DNA from: Hyphomicrobiales bacterium
GTDB taxonomy: Bacteria; Pseudomonadota; Alphaproteobacteria; Rhizobiales; Devosiaceae
Direction of reading: 5' to 3'
Assembly (NCBI GenBank): GCA_027487555.1
Contig: JAIYDI010000019.1
Span: 1 to 64,000 of the forward strand
DNA length: 64,000 bases
Part shown: positions 8,421 through 16,915 of the stretch, piece after piece
Numbering within the stretch: the first letter of the stretch is position 1
How the letters are laid out: every line of letters begins with the position of its first letter
Translations under genes and position numbers: made by a program
Notes under the pieces: generated by a model
Seen by the model: the letters and a program-made list of their open reading frames with translations, nothing else
Told to the model about the DNA's origin: nothing
The model's database searches: none

Positions 8421-9335
8421 CTATTTCATCGTGAGTTCGCCGGGCACGTCGCGCGCGGCGGATTTAGAGCCTGCCGAGATGATCATGATGATCAGCGTCA
8501 GGATGTAGGGGGCGGCGTTGAAGAAGTAGTAGCCCTGCGTGATGCCCACCGCCTGCAGCGACGGTCCGATAGCGCCCGCCGCCCCGAAGAACAGGGCCGC
8601 CATAATGGCTCGCACCGGATCCCAGCGCGCGAAGATGACGAGCGCCACCGCCATCAGCCCCTGGCCCGAACTGAGGCCCTGGTTCCAGATGCCGGGATAG
8701 GAAAGCGACAGGAACGCCCCGCCGATGCCGGCGAGGAAGCCGCCCGCCGCCGTGGCGAGGAAGCGCACGAGATCGACGGAGACGCCCATGGCCTTGGCCG
8801 AGGCGGCGCTGTCGCCCGTCATGCGGATGATCAGGCCCCAGCGGGTATTCTTGAAGGCCCAGCCCAGGAAAATGGCGAGGATGATGCCCACGAAGAACAG
8901 CGGGTTGACTTCGAGTGCCTGCGCCAGCGCCGGGTTATCGCTCCAGGCGCCGAGCGGGATCGCCTCGAGGTGCGGCGCCTGCGGCTGGATGAAGGGCTTG
9001 CCGAAAAAGAACGCGAGGCCGGTGCCGAAGCTCATCATGGCGATGCCGACCGCGACGTCATTCACCCGCGGCAGCTTGCAGATATAGCCGTGCAGCGCGC
9101 CCAGAACCGTGCCGGCGCCGCCGGCTGCCAGCACCCCAAGCCAGGCATTGCCGGTGAGGTAGGACACGGCATAGGCGACCATGGCGCCGAGCACGAGCGT
9201 GCCTTCCAGCCCGAGATTGATGCGGCCGGATTTCTCAGTGAGCGTTTCCCCGAGCGCCACGAACATGAAGGGGGTCGAGACACGGATGGCGCCACCCAGC
9301 ATCGCGATCAGGACAGTGAGAACGGGATTGTCCAT
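8421..9335 (-). CDS. ABC transporter permease (BMP/YufQ-type)
   Basis: A 304-residue very hydrophobic protein of the RbsC/YufQ permease group. It opens with TVLIAMLGGAIRVSTPFMFVALGETLTEKSGRINLGLEGTL-type sequence, the family's conserved N-terminal block (given here in part), and has about eight further membrane segments. The motif GLEG followed by a glycine-rich helix (AYAVSYLTGNAWLGVLAAGGAG) is typical. Its ATG directly follows the TAA of the second permease, so the two are coupled. Confidence 0.88.
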   Translation of the reverse strand: MDNPVLTVLIAMLGGAIRVSTPFMFVALGETLTEKSGRINLGLEGTLVLGAMVAYAVSYLTGNAWLGVLAAGGAGTVLGALHGYICKLPRVNDVAVGIAMMSFGTGLAFFFGKPFIQPQAPHLEAIPLGAWSDNPALAQALEVNPLFFVGIILAIFLGWAFKNTRWGLIIRMTGDSAASAKAMGVSVDLVRFLATAAGGFLAGIGGAFLSLSYPGIWNQGLSSGQGLMAVALVIFARWDPVRAIMAALFFGAAGAIGPSLQAVGITQGYYFFNAAPYILTLIIMIISAGSKSAARDVPGELTMK

Positions 9336-10451
9336 TTACGTGCGGTCTCCGCTCGCCTTGGGCTGGAAGATCTTGAACCGGCCATAGAAGGTCTCGCTGA
9401 CGAGCAGCACGACGAAGAGGATGCCCTGCAGCACGAGCACGGTCGCATCCGGCATGCCCATGCGGCGCTGGATGACGCCGCCGGCGGCGGCAAGGGCGCC
9501 GAACAGGATGGCGACCGGCACGATGGCGATCGGGTTGTGCCGGGCGAGGAAGCTGACAAGGATGCCGGTAAAGCCATAGCCCGCCACCAGTGACGCGTTG
9601 GCTTGCCCATGGATGGCGGCGACTTCAAAGAACCCGGCAAGGCCGGCGCAGGCGCCCGCGATCATGCACGAGACCACCATCAGCGTACCAACGGGCAGCC
9701 CCTGCGCCTTTGCGGCGCGGGCATTGCCGCCGGTCATCCGAGCAGCGAAGCCGAAGGTCGTCCGGCTCATCAGCACCCAAAGCGCGATGGCGAGCACGAT
9801 GCCGGCGGCCAGCCCCCAGTGCACGTCCGTGCCTGGCATCGAGCCGATGCGATAGGCGTCGCCGATCGGCATGGTCGAAGGCTTGTTGGCCGAAGACGGA
9901 TCGCGCAGCAGCCCTTCGACAAAGAAATTCATGATGGCTATGGCGATATAGCTCAACAGCAGCGAGGCGATGGTTTCATTCACCCCGCGGCTGTGCTTCA
10001 GCCACCCGGTGAACCCCAGCCAGAGCGCTCCCGTCAGCATGCCGGTTGCCGCCATGACGGGCAGTGTGATCCAAGGCGTCACGCCGCTCGAGACAAGCGG
10101 GATCGCCATGGCGGCGGCCGTGAAGCCGCCCAGTACCAGCGCACCTTCGCCGCCGATCATGGTGAGGCCGATCCGCGCCGGAATGGCGAAGGCGAGGCCG
10201 GTGAGGATCAGCGGCGCGGCACGCTGCAGCGAATTCTGGAACGAGAAGCTCGAGCCGAAGCCGCCGGTCCAGATCAACTGGTAGAACTGCACGGGATCCT
10301 TGCCGATCAGGATCAGGAATACCGAAAAAGCGAGTGCCGATGCAATCAGCGCCAGCGCCGGGATCGTCACCGCCTCGGCGAGTTTCAGCAGCCGGATATC
10401 GGGCTCGGCGGACTTCGCGGGTGCTGGTGGCGTGGCGGTTTCTGCGGTCAT
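9336..10451 (-). CDS. ABC transporter permease (BMP/YufP-type)
   Basis: A 371-residue permease with an alanine/proline-rich cytoplasmic N-terminus of about 25 residues followed by about ten membrane helices. The blocks LTGLAFAIPARIGLTMIGGEGALVLGG and FLARHNPIAIVPVAILFGALAAAGG are characteristic of the YufP/PnrB-like partner permease. It sits next to the smaller permease and downstream of the binding-protein gene, with a 271-base spacer between that holds two hairpins and a dispersed repeat. Confidence 0.88.
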   Translation of the reverse strand: MTAETATPPAPAKSAEPDIRLLKLAEAVTIPALALIASALAFSVFLILIGKDPVQFYQLIWTGGFGSSFSFQNSLQRAAPLILTGLAFAIPARIGLTMIGGEGALVLGGFTAAAMAIPLVSSGVTPWITLPVMAATGMLTGALWLGFTGWLKHSRGVNETIASLLLSYIAIAIMNFFVEGLLRDPSSANKPSTMPIGDAYRIGSMPGTDVHWGLAAGIVLAIALWVLMSRTTFGFAARMTGGNARAAKAQGLPVGTLMVVSCMIAGACAGLAGFFEVAAIHGQANASLVAGYGFTGILVSFLARHNPIAIVPVAILFGALAAAGGVIQRRMGMPDATVLVLQGILFVVLLVSETFYGRFKIFQPKASGDRT

Positions 10452-10474
10452 GCGTTCAGACGCTCCAGTACGGA

Positions 10475-10509
10475 GGACCTCATCCTGAGGGTATCGAAGG
10501 GCGAGGTCC
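10475..10509. repeat. 35-nt dispersed imperfect palindrome (copy 1)
   Basis: The element begins GGACCTCATCCTGAGG and ends GGGCGAGGTCC, so its two ends are inverted repeats of each other (GGACCTC/GAGGTCC). A 35-nt element of the same pattern lies at 13961-13995, and partial copies lie at about 14083-14114 and 26397-26430. All are between genes. This copy is in the permease/binding-protein spacer. Confidence 0.55.
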
Positions 10510-10588
10510 GGGCACGATGCCCTCGTGGATCGACCGGCTCACCATCTGGCCCCCGGCAGCGTTCGGAGGAAAGGCACCGGGGTAGACA

Positions 10589-10625
10589 CCGGTGCGGGGG
10601 GCGTTGCACCCACCCCCCGCACCGG
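10589..10625 (-). terminator. Strong intra-operon hairpin downstream of the BMP binding-protein gene
   Basis: CCGGTGCGGGGGG and CCCCCCGCACCGG form a perfect 13-bp stem around an 11-base loop. It lies about 100 bases after the binding-protein stop and before the permease start on the minus strand. There is no U-run, so a processing or mRNA-stabilising structure that favours binding-protein expression is more likely than full termination. Confidence 0.6.
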
Positions 10626-10673
10626 ATTGGCTTGGACGCCATTCGAGCTTGGCTCTCATGGCCTTCCTGGCTT

Positions 10674-10696
10674 GCGCGGCTCCACCGGAGCCGCGC
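10674..10696 (-). terminator. Second hairpin just after the BMP binding-protein gene
   Basis: GCGCGGCTCC and GGAGCCGCGC form a perfect 10-bp stem with a 3-base loop (ACC), 27 bases beyond the binding-protein stop codon. Together with the hairpin at 10589-10625 it makes a tandem structured spacer, as often found after binding-protein genes of ABC operons. Confidence 0.6.
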
Positions 10697-10722
10697 ATCG
10701 GCTGCGCCGACCGCCTGCGAAG

Positions 10723-11829
10723 TCAGGTGATCGAGCCCTGCACGCCCTCGAGCAGCCAGTTCATGCCATCGAGATAGGGGTCGTAGTTGTCGTAGTCCTT
10801 GTCGACGACGACATTGCCCTTGTTGTCCTTGAGCGTGCCCTTGTAGATCGGGGCGCCGCCCTTGAGGGCTTCGATCGCCGCATCGGCAGCCGTGATGGCC
10901 TCAGGCGTCGCGCCCGCGCCATAGGGCGTGTTGCGCAGCATGTCATTGTTGTAGCCGCCGATGAGGAAATTCGGAGGCGTCTTGCCGGCGGCGATATCGT
11001 CGGCATAGGCCTTGTAGATGGTTTCCCACTTGTACTCGGCACCGGTGATGAAGCCCTTGGGCGCAAGCGGCGCCTGGCTGGCATTGTGGCCCATCGTCTT
11101 GATGCCGCGGCCTTCGGCTGTCTCGATGACCACCTTGGGGCTGTCGACGTGGCAGGTGATCGCCTCGACGCCGGAATCGATCAGCGCATTGGTGGCCTCG
11201 GCTTCACGCACCGGCAGGCTCCACTCGCCGGTGAAGATCACCTGCACCGTGGCATTGGGATTGACGGAACGCGCGCCGAGCAGCACCGAGTTGATGTTGG
11301 AGAGCACCGACGGGATCGGCTTGGCGGCGACGAATCCGATCTTGCCCGAAGCGGTCGAGAGGCCGGCGGCGACGCCGTCCACATAATGCGCCTGGTTGAG
11401 GTAGGGGAAGTACGAGCCGGCATTGGCCGGGTCGGTCTCCTTGTTCCACAGCGGCGCCGCATGGCGGAACTGCACATCCGGATACTTCTTCGCGAGATCG
11501 ACGACGAACGGCTTGTAATAGCCGAACGAGGTGGCGAGGATCAGGTTCGCGCCGTCGATATTGATCATCGATTCCATGGACTTGGCCACGGCGTCGGTCT
11601 CGGGCACGTTTTCTTCTTCCACCACGGTGATGCCGGGCAGGGCCTTGAGCGCGGCCACCGAGACGGCATGGGCCTGGTTCCAGCCATAGTCGTCCTTGGG
11701 GCCGACATAGACGATGCCGAGGATCACGTTGGTCTGAGCGCGGGCGATGCCGAACGGCAGCGCCGTGGCGGCGAGGCCGGCAGCGCCGACCTTGAGCAGC
11801 GAACGCCGCGAAAGCGAATGGAGGGTCAT
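10723..11829 (-). CDS. BMP-family ABC transporter substrate-binding protein (Tat-like leader)
   Basis: A 368-residue periplasmic protein of the BMP (PnrA/Med) family. The leader is SRRSLLKVGAAGLAATALPFGIARAQ, with a twin-arginine-like start and an ARA-Q cleavage site around residue 27. The mature part opens ILGIVYVGPKDDYGWNQAHAVS, the BMP nucleotide/ligand-binding signature, and continues with the conserved NIDGANLILATSFGYYKPFVVDLAKKYPDV block. BMP proteins bind nucleosides, purines or related N-heterocycles. With biuret, formamide and triazine-type hydrolases in the same operon the ligand is probably a ureide or triazine-like compound. ATG at 11829 is used; upstream in-frame sequence lacks protein character. 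Confidence 0.88.
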   Translation of the reverse strand: MTLHSLSRRSLLKVGAAGLAATALPFGIARAQTNVILGIVYVGPKDDYGWNQAHAVSVAALKALPGITVVEEENVPETDAVAKSMESMINIDGANLILATSFGYYKPFVVDLAKKYPDVQFRHAAPLWNKETDPANAGSYFPYLNQAHYVDGVAAGLSTASGKIGFVAAKPIPSVLSNINSVLLGARSVNPNATVQVIFTGEWSLPVREAEATNALIDSGVEAITCHVDSPKVVIETAEGRGIKTMGHNASQAPLAPKGFITGAEYKWETIYKAYADDIAAGKTPPNFLIGGYNNDMLRNTPYGAGATPEAITAADAAIEALKGGAPIYKGTLKDNKGNVVVDKDYDNYDPYLDGMNWLLEGVQGSIT

Positions 11830-12019
11830 GACGGTTCTTCCCTGTTTGCACCGAGGGCGCCGGACCTTGATCCGGTACGGCGACTTCGCATCTGATGCTG
11901 CAAAGCGCGTGCCAATTGCGCCTGGCGCCTGGGACCGCCGATAAGCTGCTGGAATTCCGTCATTTTGCCAGTACCATCCCCCCCGAGCGCACGCCAAACC
12001 GCTCAACAACCGCTTAACG

Positions 12020-12078
12020 TGTATGCACCATTTTCGAACTTGCACACATTATGTGCATATGTGGAAATGCTGCATACA
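12020..12078 (-). promoter_or_regulatory. Candidate GntR operator pair upstream of the importer operon
   Basis: TGTATGCA (12020-12027) and its exact reverse complement TGCATACA (12071-12078) face each other across 43 bases. Between them lies ACACATTATGTGCATATGTG, rich in further TGTGCAT-like half sites. The block is 190-250 bases upstream of the binding-protein ATG, in the only sizeable spacer before the operon. TGTATGCA recurs upstream of atzF (250-257) and TGTATACA upstream of the orphan AtzF C-domain (30586-30593). Binding by the GntR protein at 1758-2405 is inferred. Confidence 0.5.
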
Positions 12079-12081
12079 ATC

Positions 12082-13425
12082 CTAGGCTTGCCGGCTAAGA
12101 CTACGTGCAAGTGCTGAGTGTTCGGCCATCAGTCGCTCAATGTCGAGCCCCGGCGGCACGCCATCCACCACCCGCCATGCACCGCCCACCATCACACGGT
12201 CCGCGCGGTGTCCGCCCGACAGCACCAGCCCGGCGATCGGGTCCTGTACGCCGGAGAACCGCAGTTCATCGAGCTTGTAGAGGCTCAGATCCGCCTGCTT
12301 GCCCAAGGCGATCAGCCCGATATCGCTTCGCCCGAGGCAGGCCGCCGAACCCTCGGTTGCCCAGCGCAGCGCATCGAGATGCGTCGTGCCCGCCGCATCG
12401 CCATAATGCAGCCGGTTCACCATCACGGCGTGACGGATTTCCTCCATGATGTTTGCGGCGCCCGCCGACGCCCCGCCATCCGACCCGAGCCCGACGACCG
12501 CACCCGCGGCCTCGAGTTCACGCGTCTTGCACAAGCCCGAGGCAAGGATGGCGTTGGATGTGGGGCAATGGCAGATGCCCACGCCATGGCGCCCGAGTTT
12601 GCGGCATTCCGCGTCGGAAAAATGAATGCCATGCGCCACCCAGGTGCGATTGGAGAGCCAGCCGACCTCTTCGAGCCAATCCACCGTGCCATAGCCGCGA
12701 TTGGCGTGGCACCAGTCCACTTCGTCCGCACTTTCGGCCAGATGCGTGTGGAGTCGGCAATCGTGCCGATCGGCGAGGATCGCGCTTTCCATCATCAGCC
12801 GGTCCGACACGGCGAGCAGCGCTGTGGGCGCCAGCGCCACCTGCCGCATCGCGCCTTCGCCGCGATGGTGATACCGCGCGAGGATGCGCTCGAAATCTGC
12901 GAGCACATCGTCCTCGGCTTCCACCATGCGCGCCGGCGCAGCGCGGCCCTGGGCTTGGCCCATCACTGTCGCACCCCGGGCCACGACGAGCCGTATCCCG
13001 AGCTTCTCCGCCTCTTCGAACTCGATATCCACCGCGTGCTGCATGCCGGGTGGAAACATGTACTGATGGTCGACGGCGGTGGTTGCGCCGGACATCATCA
13101 GTTCAGCAATGGCGACCCGCGCCGCAAGCCTGAGCATCTCGGGCTCGAGATTTTGCCACACCGGATAGAGCGCCCCGAGCCAGGGTGCCAACTGCTTGTT
13201 GATGCCCAAAGGATGGGCACGGGTCAGGTTCTGGAAGAAGTGCTGGTGGGTGTTGATGAGGCCGGGCAAGACGACATGGCGGCTGGCGTCGAACACCTCG
13301 TCAACGGGCTTCGACGGCACCTGTCCGGGCTTGAGGATTTCGGCAATCCGGCCCTTTTCGACCACCAGGCCTCCGCCCGCATCCTCCGCCAGAATGGCGA
13401 GCGGGGTCTTGATCCAGCTGCGCAT
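12082..13425 (-). CDS. AtzB/8-oxoguanine-deaminase-like amidohydrolase
   Basis: A 447-residue metal-dependent amidohydrolase of the cytosine deaminase-like branch that includes 8-oxoguanine deaminase and hydroxyatrazine hydrolase AtzB. Metal and catalytic residues are visible: His60 and His62 in LPGLINTHQHFFQNLTRAH, the His of RLHTHLAESADEVDW, the His of RTWVAHGIHF and the Asp of VGLGSDGGASAG. Such enzymes remove an amino or alkylamino group from an oxo-purine or hydroxy-triazine ring. The neighbouring ring-fragment and biuret pathway makes an oxidised purine or s-triazine the likely substrate. It has its own spacer before the importer operon (252 bases), so it may be a separate transcription unit. 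Confidence 0.78.
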   Translation of the reverse strand: MRSWIKTPLAILAEDAGGGLVVEKGRIAEILKPGQVPSKPVDEVFDASRHVVLPGLINTHQHFFQNLTRAHPLGINKQLAPWLGALYPVWQNLEPEMLRLAARVAIAELMMSGATTAVDHQYMFPPGMQHAVDIEFEEAEKLGIRLVVARGATVMGQAQGRAAPARMVEAEDDVLADFERILARYHHRGEGAMRQVALAPTALLAVSDRLMMESAILADRHDCRLHTHLAESADEVDWCHANRGYGTVDWLEEVGWLSNRTWVAHGIHFSDAECRKLGRHGVGICHCPTSNAILASGLCKTRELEAAGAVVGLGSDGGASAGAANIMEEIRHAVMVNRLHYGDAAGTTHLDALRWATEGSAACLGRSDIGLIALGKQADLSLYKLDELRFSGVQDPIAGLVLSGGHRADRVMVGGAWRVVDGVPPGLDIERLMAEHSALARSLSRQA

Positions 13426-13634
13426 GGCCTCTCCTTGTGTATGTCCGGTAACCGCAATTGTCAGGCATGGTGCAAATTCGGTGCCAGAGTGGGGGTGCGG
13501 GGTGGGGAGGTGATCGGTGCGTCCGCAGTCTCGGTCCCTTTCCCTCGTGAGGGGTGGAGGGAAGTGGGGGGTTGCAACCGCCTTCCCCCCAACTCCGAAA
13601 CCGCCTAACCCTGTGTGTCAAAAGGGAGAGAGAA

Positions 13635-13943
13635 ATGATCCGTCACTGCGTCTTCGTGAAGCTCAAGGCCAATACCAGCGCGGAGGAGCGCGAGGGCCTC
13701 ACCGCCGATCTTGCTGCCCTGAAGGATGTGATCCCCGGCATAACCGCCGCGCATTTTTCTTCGAATGTCAGCCCCGAGGGGCTGGGACGCGGCTACAATT
13801 TCGGCTTCGTGATGGATTTCATTGATGCCGCCGCGCGCGACGGCTACCTGCCGCATCCGGCGCACGAGAAGGCCGCCGGGCGCCTCGTCGCGGCCTGCGA
13901 AGGCGGCGCCGAGGGCGTGTTCGTCTACGATCTTGAGATCTGA
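13635..13943 (+). CDS. Dabb (stress-responsive alpha/beta barrel) domain protein
   Basis: A 102-residue single-domain protein that starts MIRHCVFVKLKANTSAEE, the usual first strand of Dabb proteins, continues with a helix (EGLTADLAALKDVIPGI), and has the late motif YLPHPAHEKAAGRL with the His-Pro pair typical of the family. Dabb proteins are ferredoxin-like dimers; some are stress proteins and some are decarboxylases or cyclases in aromatic or polyketide routes. The ATG at 13635 has AGGGAGAGAG upstream, a strong ribosome binding site. No function can be given from context: it stands alone between two leftward operons. Confidence 0.8.
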   Translation: MIRHCVFVKLKANTSAEEREGLTADLAALKDVIPGITAAHFSSNVSPEGLGRGYNFGFVMDFIDAAARDGYLPHPAHEKAAGRLVAACEGGAEGVFVYDLEI

Positions 13944-13960
13944 ACACCGCTTGAGCCAGG

Positions 13961-13995
13961 TGACCTCATGCTGAGCTTGTCGCAGCACGAGGTCA
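13961..13995. repeat. 35-nt dispersed imperfect palindrome (copy 2)
   Basis: The element starts TGACCTCATGCTGAGC and ends GCACGAGGTCA, with 7-base inverted ends TGACCTC/GAGGTCA. It has the same length and pattern as the copy at 10475-10509. It lies just after the Dabb gene. Confidence 0.55.
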
Positions 13996-14082
13996 TTTGG
14001 CGTCGCCCCGCCACTTTGCCGAGGGCCTCGTGGCCTTCTCACCTGAAGTCATGCCACTGGCTGGACTTCACCCTTTCGGGTC

Positions 14083-14114
14083 GGGTCGAAGTTCGACAGG
14101 CTCACCATGAGGCT
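14083..14114. repeat. Dispersed palindrome family, partial copy 3
   Basis: Reads GGTCGAAGTTCGACAGGCTC then ACCATGAGGC, which on the other strand is a CCTCATGGTGAGCCTGTCGAA-type element related to the copies at 10475 and 13961. It is intergenic, between the Dabb gene and the end of the sulfonate operon. Confidence 0.45.
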
Positions 14115-14138
14115 AATGATGACGCGGGGCGGAGGTCT

Positions 14139-14969
14139 CTACCGCCTGAAGATCGCGTCGAGCAATTGCCGCTCGATCTCGGCGAGGTCCGTGGCGCCAT
14201 GCTGGCGCGGCCGAGCCTGGGGCACCGCGACATCGAGCGCGATGCGCCCCTCGTCGAGCACGATCACCCGGTCGGCCAGCACCACCGCCTCGTTGACATC
14301 ATGCGTCACGAACAAAGCCGTGAAGCCCTGCTCCTGCCAGACCTGTTCGACGAGCCCCTGCATGGTGATGCGGGTGAGTGCATCGAGCGCGCCGAGCGGT
14401 TCGTCGAGCGCGAGGAAATCTGGCCGGCTCACCAGCGCACGGGCGAGTGCCACGCGCTGACGCTGCCCACCCGATAGTCGCGCCGGCCATTCGCCTGTTT
14501 TTTCGGCAAGCTGCACGGCGTCGAGTGCTTGTTCCGCCCTGGCGCGGCCTTCTGACCCGCCGGCTCCCTCGCCGAGGCCGACAGCGACATTGTCCGCCAC
14601 CCGCGCCCAGGGCAACAGCCGCGGCTCCTGGAAGACGATGCGGGCGTTGGCCTTGCGGCTTGTGTCGTCGTGGGCGGTAAAGCTGATCCGGCCCGAAGTC
14701 GGCTGGTCGAGACCGGCGAGGAGCCGCAGAAGCGTGCTCTTGCCGCAGCCGGATTTGCCGACAATGGCGAGGAACTGCCCGGCCGGCACCTCGAGATCGA
14801 GGCCCTTCAGTACCGGCACGTCGCCGAAGCTCTTCGACAGCCCCTCGATGCGGATCGCCGCACCGGCCCTTCGGCCCGCGACAGGTGTCACAGGACGGGC
14901 GACGAAATCTGGCTCGATCTCCTTGCCCCACACATTGTAGCGGCGGCGTCGGGTCTCGTTGCTGGCCAT
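14139..14969 (-). CDS. ssuB: Sulfonate/nitrate/taurine-type ABC transporter ATP-binding protein (SsuB-like)
   Basis: A 276-residue ATPase with Walker [10 protein letters not shown], the family-specific Q-loop [16 protein letters not shown], signature [15 protein letters not shown] and Walker [13 protein letters not shown]. The PRLLPW motif is typical of the SsuB/TauB/NrtD group. Before the ABC fold is an N-terminal extension of about 40 residues ([20 protein letters not shown]) that most SsuB proteins lack. Last gene of the leftward sulfonate operon, 5 bases after ssuC. Confidence 0.88.
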   Translation of the reverse strand: MASNETRRRRYNVWGKEIEPDFVARPVTPVAGRRAGAAIRIEGLSKSFGDVPVLKGLDLEVPAGQFLAIVGKSGCGKSTLLRLLAGLDQPTSGRISFTAHDDTSRKANARIVFQEPRLLPWARVADNVAVGLGEGAGGSEGRARAEQALDAVQLAEKTGEWPARLSGGQRQRVALARALVSRPDFLALDEPLGALDALTRITMQGLVEQVWQEQGFTALFVTHDVNEAVVLADRVIVLDEGRIALDVAVPQARPRQHGATDLAEIERQLLDAIFRR

Positions 14970-14974
14970 GGATC

Positions 14975-15811
14975 CTACGCCCTTTCCTGCGGCTGGAACG
15001 CCGGGTGCCATTGCAAGGTCTTGCGCTCAAGGAAGCGGGCGATGGAATCCGCCAGCTTGCCGAGCAGCGCGTAGATGACGAGGGCGAGCACCACCACGTC
15101 GGTCATCATGAATTCGCGCGCCGAATTGGCCATGTGGCCGATGCCGGCCGAGGCGGCCATGGTTTCGGCGACGATCAGGGTCAGCCACATGATGCCGAGC
15201 GAAAACCTGAGGCCGACGAAGATCGAGGGCAGGGCACCCGGAAGGATCACCTTGCGGAACAGCGCCCAGCGGCTCATGCCGTAGACGCGGCCCATCTCGA
15301 TCAATTGCGGGTCGACATTTCGCACCCCGTGCAGCGTGCTGAGATAAATGGGGAAGAACACCCCCAGCGAGGTTAGGAACAGCTTCGCCTCCTCGCCGAT
15401 GCCGAACCAGAGGATCACCAGCGGGATCAGCGCCAGGTTCGGTACGGTGCGGATCATCTGCAGCGTCGTATCGGTGAGTGTGAAGCTGGTCTTGGAGACG
15501 CCATTGGCGAGCCCGAGCAGGAAGCCGACCGACCCGCCGACGATGAGGCCCGACACGGCGCGCGCGCCGCTCACCCCGATATTGAGCGCCAGCTCGCCGG
15601 TGATGAGCTTGGCCCAGAAGGCCTTGAGCACATCAAGCGGCGCCGGCATCAACCGGTTGGAGATCCAACCGGCGCTGGCTGCGAGCTGCCAGACCAGCAC
15701 CACCGTTACCGGCAGGAGGAAGGGCAGCAGCTTCCGACCGTCGAAATGCAGGCGGGCGAAGGGCAGCGCCGCTCGTCGGATCGGCTTGGGCAAGTCCGCT
15801 ACGAGGCTCAT
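14975..15811 (-). CDS. ssuC: Sulfonate-type ABC transporter permease (SsuC-like)
   Basis: A 278-residue inner-membrane protein with about six helices. The EAA loop is recognisable in [36 protein letters not shown], and the block [24 protein letters not shown] is typical of SsuC/TauC permeases. It lies between the binding protein and the ATPase. A hairpin occupies the spacer after the binding-protein gene. Confidence 0.88.
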   Translation of the reverse strand: MSLVADLPKPIRRAALPFARLHFDGRKLLPFLLPVTVVLVWQLAASAGWISNRLMPAPLDVLKAFWAKLITGELALNIGVSGARAVSGLIVGGSVGFLLGLANGVSKTSFTLTDTTLQMIRTVPNLALIPLVILWFGIGEEAKLFLTSLGVFFPIYLSTLHGVRNVDPQLIEMGRVYGMSRWALFRKVILPGALPSIFVGLRFSLGIMWLTLIVAETMAASAGIGHMANSAREFMMTDVVVLALVIYALLGKLADSIARFLERKTLQWHPAFQPQERA

Positions 15812-15852
15812 GAGGGTTCTCCGCAAGAGGGAAGTCCAAAACGGTCGGGCGC

Positions 15853-15899
15853 TTTCAGTCGGGTCCCCGCCCCGCAAGGGGGAGGCAACCTGACTGAAA
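15853..15899 (-). terminator. Intra-operon hairpin between ssuA-like and ssuC-like genes
   Basis: TTTCAGTCGGG and CCTGACTGAAA pair at 10 of 11 positions around a GC-rich 25-base centre (CCCGCCCCGCAAGGGGG) that can fold further. It sits directly after the binding-protein stop on the minus strand and is probably an mRNA stabiliser or attenuator. Confidence 0.45.
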
Positions 15900-15913
15900 A
15901 CTGGTCGCTCCCG

Positions 15914-16894
15914 TCACGCCGCCGGCGGCGTCCAGACGATGTCCTTGATCACGAGCTGCCTGGGGATGATGCCGAGCCCGAAGAACTCGTCGGCGAGGCT
16001 CTGCTGGTAGGCGATCACCTCATCGGAGATCGGCTTGACCTGCCCGAGGTCGGCGCCGTCGCGGGTGAGCACGATGCGCTGGATCGGCTCCGGCACGCCG
16101 GTGATCTCGGAAATCTCCTTGATGGTCTCGTCGAGCTTGCCCTGCGCCGCGTCACCCACTTCCTTCAGTGTTGCGATCACCTCGGCGAGGATTTCCGGGT
16201 TGTTGCGGGCAAAGGCGCCATTGGCCTCGTAGAAGCTCCACGCGTCGACGATGCCTGCGGTTGTGGTGAGCACGCGGGAATTGGGGTCTTGCTCGGCAAT
16301 GGCAAAATACGGGTCCCAGATGACCCAGGCATCGAACTGGCCATTGGCGAAGGCCGGCGCGGCATCCTGCGGGCCAAGATCGAGCGCTTCCACGTCATTG
16401 AGCGTCAGCCCTGCCGTCCGCAGCGCCTTCACGGTAAAATTATGGGCGCTGGAGCCCCGCTTGAACGCGACCTTCTTGCCCTTGAGGTCGGCGATCGACT
16501 GGATGGGCGAATCCTTCTTCACGAGGATTGCCGAGCCGTTCTTGCTGCCCTTGGCGGCTGCGGCATAGACGAGGTCGCCACCGGCGGCCTGTGCGAAGAG
16601 CGGCGGTACGTCGCCGGTTGTACCGCAATCGCGCGCATTGGCGCCGATCGCCTCGAGCAGCGGCGGGCCGGAGGTGAACTCGCTCCAGCTGACCTTGATG
16701 CCGCGGGGCGCCAGCTTGGCTTCGAGCGCGCCGGCCGCCTTGGTGAGGGCGAGGAGGCCGCCCTTCTGCCAGCCGATGCGCAGCTCTTTCGCATCATTGG
16801 CGGCAAAGGCGCGGCCACCGAAGGCCGAAAGGGTAAGCCCGGCGCCAAACAGGGCGAGGGTGTGACGGCGATTGAGTGTCATTGTCGTGTCCAT
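15914..16894 (-). CDS. ssuA: Aliphatic sulfonate ABC transporter substrate-binding protein (SsuA-like)
   Basis: A 326-residue periplasmic binding protein. The leader NRRHTLALFGAGLTLSAFGGRAFA has a cleavage site before ANDAKELRIGWQKGG. The mature protein has the SsuA motifs LRIGWQKGG, GDVPPLFAQAAG, LKGKKVAFKRGSSAHNFTVKAL and FDAWVIWDPYFA, all characteristic of sulfonate binders. It delivers an alkane- or arylsulfonate (or sulfate ester) to SsuCB. The monooxygenase and flavin reductase genes lie immediately upstream in the operon. Confidence 0.88.
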   Translation of the reverse strand: MDTTMTLNRRHTLALFGAGLTLSAFGGRAFAANDAKELRIGWQKGGLLALTKAAGALEAKLAPRGIKVSWSEFTSGPPLLEAIGANARDCGTTGDVPPLFAQAAGGDLVYAAAAKGSKNGSAILVKKDSPIQSIADLKGKKVAFKRGSSAHNFTVKALRTAGLTLNDVEALDLGPQDAAPAFANGQFDAWVIWDPYFAIAEQDPNSRVLTTTAGIVDAWSFYEANGAFARNNPEILAEVIATLKEVGDAAQGKLDETIKEISEITGVPEPIQRIVLTRDGADLGQVKPISDEVIAYQQSLADEFFGLGIIPRQLVIKDIVWTPPAA

Positions 16895-16915
16895 CAGGTA
16901 GGGAGGAGGGAGAAG

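Noticed and set aside
5162..9593. Very long open frames on the plus strand opposite the importer operon (over 600 and 700 codons)
   Set aside because: They lie antisense to clearly conserved minus-strand genes. Their translations are rich in Arg, His, Gly and Asp without any domain, as expected for shadow frames in high-GC DNA.
12118..13608. A plus-strand open frame of nearly 500 codons opposite the amidohydrolase
   Set aside because: The minus strand encodes a complete amidohydrolase with all metal ligands; the plus-strand product shows no family character.
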